From the NCBI GenBank assembly GCA_016928995.1, contig JAFGJS010000035.1, positions 1 through 14,426 of the forward strand: DNA of 14,426 nucleotides, read 5' to 3'. The notes under the pieces were generated by a model. That model did no database searches, was not told the DNA's origin, and worked only from the letters and a program-made list of their open reading frames with translations. This DNA is from Candidatus Sumerlaeota bacterium (GTDB taxonomy: Bacteria; Sumerlaeota; Sumerlaeia; JAFGJS01). Positions within the stretch are counted from its first letter, which is position 1, and each line of letters opens with the position of its first letter. Shown piece after piece: positions 1-8,000 of this stretch. A program made the position numbers and the translations under genes.

Positions 1-33
1 GATTGATTATCGCAGGAGCGAGGATGCCTCAAC

Positions 34-402
34 TCACTGCTTTGTCAACCACCCCGTGGGGGGGGCACTTGGAAGTTGAATCCGGGACATGAAAAGCACG
101 GGAAGAATCCAGGCTTTATGCGGAGCGCGTGGCGAGAGAGCGTCAGGATTAGGAATATGCTGGCGTCCAATCAACAACCATATGGCACAGGCGAAAGCAG
201 TAGAGACTTGCAGCGCGAGATGCAGCGTCGCCCAAGGTCCGGGCTGTCCCCAGGGGCTGCCGGCCCAGACGTGATCGAAAGGCAGCCAGCGAGGAGTGCA
301 GGCGACCGCCGCGCCGAAGATTAAGCATAAAGCAAGCGGCCAATATCGAGCGGAATGATTCGGAAGAATAGGGGATTTGTTTGAGAGAGAGGAATCCAGC
401 AT
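34..402 (-). CDS. Small hypothetical two-helix membrane protein (uncertain)
   Basis: I do not recognise this 122-residue product. It shows two hydrophobic stretches, about residues 20-40 (YWPLALCLIFGAAVACTPRW) and about 60-79 (LHLALQVSTAFACAIWLLIG). They are separated by a Trp/Pro/Gly-rich loop and followed by a polar, Pro-rich tail, so an inner-membrane protein is possible. Against it, no Shine-Dalgarno sequence precedes the ATG (the upstream bases read AAAATAAC), and the gene starts only 57 bp past the terminator of the preceding minus-strand operon, leaving little room for a promoter. The overlapping shorter ORFs in other frames look like low-complexity shadows, and this frame is the best candidate in the first 400 bases. 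It may be a genuine orphan or a chance ORF. Confidence 0.42.
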   Translation of the reverse strand: MLDSSLSNKSPILPNHSARYWPLALCLIFGAAVACTPRWLPFDHVWAGSPWGQPGPWATLHLALQVSTAFACAIWLLIGRQHIPNPDALSPRAPHKAWILPVLFMSRIQLPSAPPTGWLTKQ

Positions 403-458
403 GTTATTTTAAATGGTCGATGAACTTGAGTCATATGAAAAAAAAGTCGTTCAAATAA

Positions 459-494
459 CGAAACCCGAAGCCTGTTATAGGGCTTCGGGTTTCG
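459..494 (-). terminator. Rho-independent terminator of the two-gene secreted-protein operon
   Basis: A perfect 14-bp inverted repeat (CGAAACCCGAAGCC at 459-472, complement at 481-494) encloses an 8-base loop. On the minus strand it is followed directly by TTATTT and, a few bases later, by a run of eight T (plus-strand A438-A445). It begins 33 bp after the stop codon of the propeller gene, as expected for an intrinsic terminator. A T run also lies on the plus side (505-511), but 10 bases away from the stem and with no plus-strand gene feeding into it, so minus-strand use is far more likely. Confidence 0.88.
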
Positions 495-526
495 AAGGTC
501 TATCTTTTTTTATGCGTTGGCGGCTC

Positions 527-3500
527 TCATTGGACCGGCGTGCCGGGCGTTGCGCTGCCGTCAACACGGGTATAAGCGGCCGCGCCGGAAGAGCGCCAGT
601 ACATGGCGCGTTCGGCGATCACCGGCACAGTGCAATCGACCAGGGCCGCGGCGGAGATCGTGCCGCCGGTTTGCGGAATAACGTCGTTGGCCTTCACCGT
701 GACGCGCGTTCCAGCGGGAATGACCACAGGATCGGACGGATTTTCGGGGTTTTGATATTCATAGGTCGTGCCGTCGTTGTCCGAGAGTTGGAATTGCACG
801 GATAGTACGCCGTCCGTTTCGCTGGGATTGTAAATCAGAATGAAATCCTCGAATTGCGAACTGCCGCCCGTGGCGCCTTCCGCGAAATACCATTTGTTCG
901 AGGGCTCCTGGATGCCGATCGAGTTCGTGGCGCCGGAGCGGTTCGCGAAGCCGGCGGAGATCCAGTACATCGAGCGCTCAGCCACGACCGGGGCGTCGCC
1001 ATCGGTCTGCACCTTGATGGCGAATCCGGGATTGCTTTCCATTCCCTCGACCATTCCGATGTCGATGGTCTCGCGTTCATTGGCCGCAATGGACTGCACA
1101 TGAGTGACCGGAGCGCCGCCGCCTGTCGGCAGGAAATAAACGTTAGCCGTCACGTCGTAGTCATTGGGATTGGCGATCGTCAAATAAGTCTTGAAGGAGC
1201 TGTGCGTCGCGCCTTCGGCGAAGTACCAGGTGGAAGATGGTTGCGTGGCGCCCATCGTATTGTGGCCCCAGACGCGGTTAAAGTTATCCAGCGCGCCATA
1301 CATCGTGCGCTCGACCACGACGCCGCTGCCAATACCGCTGGATGCAGCCGCGGTAATCTCCATGGAGAATTGAGAGTTTGGCACGTAGCCGGCGGCGTCC
1401 ACCGTAATGCGGGTTTGTGGATCGACTTTCAGTTTTGCCGTGACATTCGTACCGTCTTCAACAAGGAAGTCGATTGTGATCAACTGCGTTTCAGGTTTGG
1501 GATTGAAAATCGCCAGTTCGGTTTGACGTCCATTAGCCGTGCTGCCTTCCGCAAAGCACCATTCTGCGGAGGAGGTGACCACGGCCGGACTGGCATGACC
1601 GCCGATCCGGTTCACCCCATTCTCATCCCAATACATGGCGCGTTCCAGGATGATCGGAACGGGAGAATCTCCCGTGCTTTGGATGAGAACACTAAAGGGC
1701 TGGCTGATGTCGAGATTGGAACTCATCTGCAAATCGTCAGAGGCCAAAAGCTCGTTCAGGTTCATCGTTTTACGCGCTCCGGGAGGAATGGACACCGGAG
1801 TATCGAGCCAAGCCATGCCGCCGCCTTCAAAGTAAAAAATAGGATCGAAAAAGGCGTAGTAATAATCCGATCCGTTGGCCAGGGTCAGATGGGTTTCGAA
1901 GTCATCCGAGATTTTGCCCTGCGCCAGCATCCCGGTCAGCATGTCCGCCAGGGCGACGCTGCGTCCTGCTGAAGATGCATAAGAAGTGACCACGGAAAGC
2001 GAAGGCGTCAGGATCACCAGATCGATTGATCCGGGATTGGCGCCGTCTTCGAGGATGATGCGCAATGTGATGCTTGCGGAAAGCGAACTGGTGTTAATCC
2101 AGGAGACGGTTTCGAAACTGCCGTTGAACGATGAGCGGGTCAGCGTCACGTCGTTGCGAATGATCTCCAGCGAGTAGTCATACAGGGCGGAGTCGAAGAA
2201 GCCGTTGACGATCAACTGCGAGTTCGGCGGGACGTTGATCGTAAAATCGCGCTGGTTGAAAATCTCAATATCATCGGTGGTGCCCAGCGTCAGGTTTTGC
2301 GATGGAAGCGCGGAGAATTTCGCGATCCATCCTTCGTACATGTTTTGTTGCATCGTTTGGTAGGCATTCACACTGCACCAGAAATCGTTCGAGACGGTGG
2401 AGCCGCCCACAACAATATCATTGGACGGATCAAGAACGACGGAGAGGCAATAGTCGTCATTGGAGCCGCCGTAATGCGCGCCCCAGAAGAAATCGCCGCC
2501 GCGGGTGAAGGCGCCGATGTAGGCGTCGGTGCTGTCCGGTTCTGTTTTGAAGGGATAAACCGGGGTTAACATGGCGTCCCAAACGAATGGACTGTCGATG
2601 TTTCCGGTTCCGCAATAAACGATTTTGTCATTATCGGAAATTGTAGAATCGTAGATGAAAGTATCCTCAACGATAGAAGTAAAACTGGACCAGACGAACA
2701 TTCCGTTGTGATCAACACGGCAGACATAACCCGATCCCGTAGACTGATCAGGTTCAACAAACCGAATCGGAGGCGTTGTATATTTCGCATTGCCCACGGG
2801 GAAATCCGATGCAGTCTGGCCCGCGGAGCGGTATGTATTGCCCGTGATATAAACTTCGGCAGTGTCGGTTGAGTGAATCCGGATACGACTATCCCCGGAA
2901 GAAATTCGACCTGTGCCACCCCAGGCGCCGGGGCCAACCGAGAAACGGTCGCCTTCGGAACCGAGTGAATTATAGAATCGCGACATTTCGTACTCGCCTG
3001 CGCGAGTGGAGAATTTCACAAGGAACATTTCGGGATCTGGCCAGGCCTCGGAATAGGTCGGTGAAGTGAGATTGGGATTATCAAGGAATGCTATGCCGGT
3101 GGTGGTGAATGTATCGACGCCGGTTGTTTCCACATCAAGACTGCCAGTGACTGGAAAGCCAAAACTGCCGTTGCCGTTGGAATAGGTATATCCAACCACA
3201 TAAACATTTTGCGCCTCGTCGTGCGCGATGTCCGTGGCAACGTCATATTTGGTGCCGCCGAGGTACGTGCTCCAGCTCAAACCGCCATTTTCGGTCAAGC
3301 ATACAATGAAACCATCCGGCGGAGGATCGTAGTAATAGATTGTGCCGATAAAATCGTCGTCTGGATTGCTATCGGGATCATACGCGTAATAATACGATGT
3401 CCATGAGGAGTTGTCACTATATGTGCCCATAAACCAGCTTTCAGATCCTCCAGAGTTGGCAGTGCCAAAAGCCACGGGTTGAAGCCACTCTTGATTTGCC

Positions 3501-5026
3501 GCGTAGATTCCATCGGGTCCGACTTGATCGCCGATGCGAAACCAATTGAATCCAACGTTAAAGTCATCAGCGGCAGTTGAACCGCATACATACACGAATT
3601 CGCGATCTTGCATCGATATGACATCAAGACCATAACATGCGTCGTCTCTTCCCGGATGAGCGTCTCCGCCAACGACAAAAGCCGCGGAAGGATTCCTCAT
3701 GGAACCCGGTTCCGATGTCGGTTGACTGTGCTCCGTGCCGCCAATGAATGTGCCCCAGATAAAGCTGCCGTCACTGGTAGCCATTTTAAATAAAAAACCA
3801 TCGGAATGGAAATAGTTTGGATCTGAGAATGATGACTGCAGCGTCAGATTGTTTCCAGTCGCCACGCCAACAGGAAAGTCGGCGAATGTCGTCCAACCGC
3901 AAACATAGAGGGCGCCATCTCGGCCAAATTCCGCATCAAATGTGTATGCTGCTTCCCAGCCTGAATTCGTAATTTCAATGATATTTTGCCAGACCGGAAT
4001 TCCGGTACGCGTCATTCGGGTGATCCAGTAGTCGTTGCCGTTGCGCCAGCCGAAGGTGTATAGATTGCCGCTTAAATCGGAACGGATTAATTCAATGCCA
4101 TCGCCGCCGATGCCGGTGGTGTAGTAAAGGTATGTGGACCATGTGACGCTGGGATCGATCACCAGCGGGAGTTGCGAATCGTATTCGCCTGTGATTTGAA
4201 AGCCATAGGTCTTGTTGTCGATCAAGCGATATTCCGCTTCCACTTTGCGGCGTTCGCCGTTCACTTCCTGATAAATGTAAGGCTTGGAATCGGTCAAGTC
4301 GCCGGTTGGAGTTTCGACGACGATTTGTCCATGAGAATCGATTTTCACCTGACGCGCGCCTTCGCAACGCACCTGGATTTGTTTCCAGTCCGCGCCAGGA
4401 TTCAAGTGATAGTCCAGTTTCACGCCGTTGTTGTCCGTTTTGACCACGACATCAACGCCGGGATACAAGCCGGAATAGCGCAATTGGCGGTACGTCGGAA
4501 TATTCAGGAACTGCTTGTCCGGTGTTTTGCCTTTGTAGTAGTTGAGTTTCATTACAGCCTGATCTTCAGGCTGAGGATCAACGTCGCGGGAGCCGGGAAA
4601 ACTGTAGTGCACTGTCGAGCGACGTTCGGTCTTGCCGGTTTCAGCGAGATAATTGAAAATCTCGTTCTGTTTTTGCCGGGCTCCCATGCGTTTCACCTGG
4701 CCGTCGGAGTTCTTCTGCTCCATGCGTTGATTGATTTCCGCCCAGTCCTCGTCGGTCAATTCTGGAGGCAGCACCAGATTGAAGTCGAGTCTTGATTTCC
4801 CCGCATTCAACTCAACGCCCTTGGCTTCCAGGCGGTATTGCACGTCAAAACCTTCGCATTGCCCTTTGTTTTGAGCAAAGAGAGGCTCCTGTTTCATGGC
4901 GGGATAGCCGCCGGGCGATTCAACATCGGCGCTGAGCGATGCTTGAACTGCGAAGAGCATGCTGAGAGCCGCCCAGATCGTCATCGCGCGTTTGGATCTG
5001 GATACGGTTGAAGTTTGTTTGAACAT
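527..5026 (-). CDS. Secreted DUF7948/SBBP-type beta-propeller protein with PPC-like domain and four-module C-terminal tail
   Basis: This 1499-residue protein has a signal peptide: basic residues 10-13, a hydrophobic core at about 15-30, and likely cleavage after LSA near 33. Residues about 48-292 resemble the DUF7948 domain that precedes SBBP propellers (FAQNKGQ near 50, Y-x-G-[IL]-Y-P-G-V-D at 184-192, LPLVIDPSVTWSTYL at 286-300). Residues about 293-906 carry degenerate SBBP blades; the clearest is at 588-614 (YLGGTKYDVATDIAHDEA), with another at 851-877 (HYGGSNDDYCLSVVLD). Residues about 912-1005 look like a PPC domain (FETVSWINTS at 971-980). Four modules follow, at about 1035-1153, 1156-1264, 1267-1374 and 1378-1490, the last three opening with W-[CY]-F-A-E-G. 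There is no enzymatic motif, so binding or surface display is the likely role. AGGAG lies 10 bases before the ATG. It is the second gene after the protease, 70 bp downstream with no terminator between. Confidence 0.93.
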   Translation of the reverse strand: MFKQTSTVSRSKRAMTIWAALSMLFAVQASLSADVESPGGYPAMKQEPLFAQNKGQCEGFDVQYRLEAKGVELNAGKSRLDFNLVLPPELTDEDWAEINQRMEQKNSDGQVKRMGARQKQNEIFNYLAETGKTERRSTVHYSFPGSRDVDPQPEDQAVMKLNYYKGKTPDKQFLNIPTYRQLRYSGLYPGVDVVVKTDNNGVKLDYHLNPGADWKQIQVRCEGARQVKIDSHGQIVVETPTGDLTDSKPYIYQEVNGERRKVEAEYRLIDNKTYGFQITGEYDSQLPLVIDPSVTWSTYLYYTTGIGGDGIELIRSDLSGNLYTFGWRNGNDYWITRMTRTGIPVWQNIIEITNSGWEAAYTFDAEFGRDGALYVCGWTTFADFPVGVATGNNLTLQSSFSDPNYFHSDGFLFKMATSDGSFIWGTFIGGTEHSQPTSEPGSMRNPSAAFVVGGDAHPGRDDACYGLDVISMQDREFVYVCGSTAADDFNVGFNWFRIGDQVGPDGIYAANQEWLQPVAFGTANSGGSESWFMGTYSDNSSWTSYYYAYDPDSNPDDDFIGTIYYYDPPPDGFIVCLTENGGLSWSTYLGGTKYDVATDIAHDEAQNVYVVGYTYSNGNGSFGFPVTGSLDVETTGVDTFTTTGIAFLDNPNLTSPTYSEAWPDPEMFLVKFSTRAGEYEMSRFYNSLGSEGDRFSVGPGAWGGTGRISSGDSRIRIHSTDTAEVYITGNTYRSAGQTASDFPVGNAKYTTPPIRFVEPDQSTGSGYVCRVDHNGMFVWSSFTSIVEDTFIYDSTISDNDKIVYCGTGNIDSPFVWDAMLTPVYPFKTEPDSTDAYIGAFTRGGDFFWGAHYGGSNDDYCLSVVLDPSNDIVVGGSTVSNDFWCSVNAYQTMQQNMYEGWIAKFSALPSQNLTLGTTDDIEIFNQRDFTINVPPNSQLIVNGFFDSALYDYSLEIIRNDVTLTRSSFNGSFETVSWINTSSLSASITLRIILEDGANPGSIDLVILTPSLSVVTSYASSAGRSVALADMLTGMLAQGKISDDFETHLTLANGSDYYYAFFDPIFYFEGGGMAWLDTPVSIPPGARKTMNLNELLASDDLQMSSNLDISQPFSVLIQSTGDSPVPIILERAMYWDENGVNRIGGHASPAVVTSSAEWCFAEGSTANGRQTELAIFNPKPETQLITIDFLVEDGTNVTAKLKVDPQTRITVDAAGYVPNSQFSMEITAAASSGIGSGVVVERTMYGALDNFNRVWGHNTMGATQPSSTWYFAEGATHSSFKTYLTIANPNDYDVTANVYFLPTGGGAPVTHVQSIAANERETIDIGMVEGMESNPGFAIKVQTDGDAPVVAERSMYWISAGFANRSGATNSIGIQEPSNKWYFAEGATGGSSQFEDFILIYNPSETDGVLSVQFQLSDNDGTTYEYQNPENPSDPVVIPAGTRVTVKANDVIPQTGGTISAAALVDCTVPVIAERAMYWRSSGAAAYTRVDGSATPGTPVQ
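557..1924 (-). repeat. Four tandem WYFAEG-type modules, C-terminal tail of the propeller protein
   Basis: Four imperfect protein modules of about 108-119 residues lie in tandem, at roughly 1924-1568, 1561-1235, 1228-905 and 895-557. The usual module opens with W-x-F-A-E-G-[SA]-T, continues with an [IL]-x-N-P strand, a central [RK]-x-T-[IV] strand, and ends with V-x-[AV]-E-R-[AST]-M-Y-[WG] and a Gly-rich turn. The first module has lost the opening WxFAEG motif but keeps the LERAMYW end. I believe the motif belongs to the DUF5719-like group seen in several bacterial secreted proteins; this assignment is from memory of the motif. Confidence 0.85.
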
Positions 5027-5096
5027 CTTTATAAACTCCTCTTCCCTTCCGCCTGTGGGATGAATGGTTATTTTTCTATTTTAGGTCCGTCCCGTT

Positions 5097-8000
5097 TTAA
5101 TCAATCTTCACACCGCCGACTGCGTGCCCGCCAATGCGGCTTTCAGTCAATGACACCGTCGAAACTCCCGGGAATGACGTGGCGCCGCCGCTCCAGTACA
5201 TCGCTCTTTCCGCCAGGATCGGCACGCCGTTCAGGCTGACGATTTTCGCCGCCATGGACGTGGTGTCCGAACCGGCCGGAACGACCGTGTCGGCGATCAC
5301 GGTGGCGCGGCGTCCGGGAGCGATGTCGAGTTCCTTCGCATATTCCTCGTTTTCACTGAGCACGAACGTGGCTTTGACCGTGGCTGTCGTGGCGGATGGA
5401 TTCGCCAGCGTGATGAAGGATTCAAAGCCGGAGCCGCCGCCAATGGCGCCTTCCGCGAACCACCAGTTCGTGGAGAGGCTGCTGATGCCCGTGGAATCCG
5501 TGCCGCCCGTGCGGTATGTGATGCCGTCCAGTTTCCAGTAGACCGAACGCTCGACGTAGAATTCCGAGCCGTCTAGCGATGTGATTTTTGTGGCGAATCC
5601 GCTGTTGTTAGCCATGCCGGCCACGTCGTTCACTTTCACCGTTTTGCGGCTGTAAGCCGGAACGACTCGGGTGATGGTGACCGGATCGCTGTTCGACGCG
5701 AAAAATTCGTACTGGATCGTTGTATCCACGCTGTTCGGATTGGCGGCCAGGATGAATGTCTCGAAGTTTTTATGCGTGGCGCCTTCAGCCAGATACCACT
5801 CGGACGAGGCTTCGGGGCTGCCCATCGCATGATGGCCCCAGATCTTCGGATAGTTCGTTGTGCCGCCGTACATCGTGCGTTCCACGATGACGCCCGGATG
5901 ACCCGCCGTGATCGTTTGCGCGCGGATGGAGAAGTCGCTTTCCGGCAGGTAATCGCCGGCGTTGATCGTCATGCGGCGCTGCGCCGGAATGGTGATTGTT
6001 TCGGTGAGGTTGGTTCCTTCTTCCACCAGCAGCGTCAGCATGACCTGGACATCGGCCGGGTACGGATTGAGCAATTCGATCTGCGTTTTGCGGTCGGCTC
6101 CGGTGGAGCCTTCGGCGAGGAACCAGTCGCGCGAGGCGCAGTTTACGCCCGCCGCGGCATATCCGTCGCAGCGATAGATGTTCGCTTCGGTCCAGTACAC
6201 AGCCTCTTCAATGGTCACATCCACTTTGTTGAGGCTCATCAAGTAAACGCCGAAGTTATGTTTGCCGCCCATGCCGCGATGTTGAGTGAATCCTCTGTCG
6301 ATGTTGATGAATTCCTTGGCGAAGTTGATCGTATACCGGCTGTTTGCGGGAATTTCGTAGGTCAGCGGAAGCGGCTCGTAATCTTCAAAGTAGACCATCA
6401 CCAGCACTTCCGCCGCGGATTTTGCCGATTCATTCAGCAGGGTCAGATAGGACATGTGATCGTTGTCCGTGCTGCCGCTGGCGAACAGCCAGATGTCGCG
6501 CGCCGCCGAGGCTGCCACCGGCAATTCAGACACAGTCATGGTGTACACGTTCGAGGAAGCGGATGGCGTGAAGTTAAACACGTGTATAAGGATGTTGACC
6601 GCGGCGGCGGTTGTATTGGTCCAGGAGAGGGATTCGTAATCGCCTTGGTTGAAGGATGATCCCAGCAGAACGCCGCTGGCGCTATAGAGTTCCAAATCGA
6701 TGTCGGAAAGCGAGCTGTTGAATTCCAGATTGACGACGAGCTGCATGCCTGGATCCACCGGCACCCGGTAATAATCGTCGTCGCGCAGGACCAGCGATGT
6801 ATAGTTTCCTAATCCAATCGGGGCGGCTGTAACCTGCGTGTCGTTCTCTTCATATCCGTCTTCAAGGTATGTGATGAACATGTTATAAGCGTTGGATGGA
6901 TCGGTTGAGTAAAAATTGAACACGCGGATGATGACGGTGATTGGGGCGCCGGTTGTGTTCAAATAGGAGACCGATTCGTAATCGCTCGTGCCGAACGATT
7001 GCACAAGCAGCGTACCGTATGCGTCATACAGGTCCATGTTGATGTTTGAAGTCGCGTTGCTGAAGTTGATATTGACGATGAGCTGCATGCCCGCGTCCAC
7101 CGTCACGGCGTAATAGTCGTCGTCGCGCATGACCAAGCCTTGATACCATCCCAGTTCCATCGGGCTGTAGGCCGTGGAGAGCGTGTCGTTGTCTTCATAG
7201 GCGTCATCCAGCGGCAGGAAACTGATGGTCAGCGCATAGTTGAGGGGCGAGTCGGGATTGATCACGGTTGAATTCGCCTCGATCAGCACGGCCACCGGCC
7301 CGCCGGTTGTGTTGGCCCAACTCACCGTGCGCCGTAAGGGCTCCTGCTCCGCATAGAATGCCAGGTTCGTGCCGAGGAGCACGATGATCCGCAAATCCAG
7401 AGATGGGTTGTAGTCGCCGTCGGGAAAAGTCGCCGTCACGTTGAGTTCAACGCCGTTCGGCACAGTGACGATGTACCAGTCGGAGTCCCGCAGCACGAGG
7501 TCGTTGAATTGACCTGATGTCAGCTGGGCCGCATCGCCCGAGATGTCATTTTCCTCGAACCGGTCGTCTGTGTCGGTGGTTTCCGTATCAATGCAGAGTT
7601 CATATGACTGAGCGCGCGGACCGTCGACGTACCGGACCTCGACATACAGATTCACCGGGCTGGCCCCGGTATTGGCCCACGCCGCCTCTTCATAGCCGGT
7701 GGGCGAGCCATTAGTGGATGATCCCACCAGAGTCAGGGTCGTCCCGCCGGTGTTGATATAAAGATAAAGATCCAGATCGATGCCGGTATCTGAGGCAAGA
7801 TTTCCGTTGAACGACAATGTGACACCAGTGATGCCTGACGCCGGAGCTGAGAAAACGTACCAATCGTCGTCGTTGGCCTTGCCCGTGAGGCAGCCTTCCG
7901 GCACGCTGGCGGATTGAGTGTATGTGTCGTTGTTTTCATATTGATCTTCGTCGTTGTTGTTCATGTATTGGCTGATCAGCGGATACGTCACGTCAAAGCG

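Noticed and set aside
854-1972. Long plus-strand open frame (372 codons) opposite the tail of the propeller gene
   Set aside because: It is antisense to a clearly coding, repeat-containing region with high third-position GC, which suppresses stops on the other strand. The translation has no domain signature and no ribosome site. The same applies to 4172-4795 and 5772-6659.
5027-5096. Possible terminator or separate promoter between the protease and propeller genes
   Set aside because: The 70-bp gap has no inverted repeat and only a ribosome site and AT-rich stretch, so co-transcription is the simpler reading.
5124-5200. Search for a C-terminal sorting signal in the two giant secreted proteins
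   Set aside because: Neither end shows LPXTG, PEP-CTERM, a GlyGly-CTERM-like hydrophobic helix or a typical type IX domain, so none was annotated.
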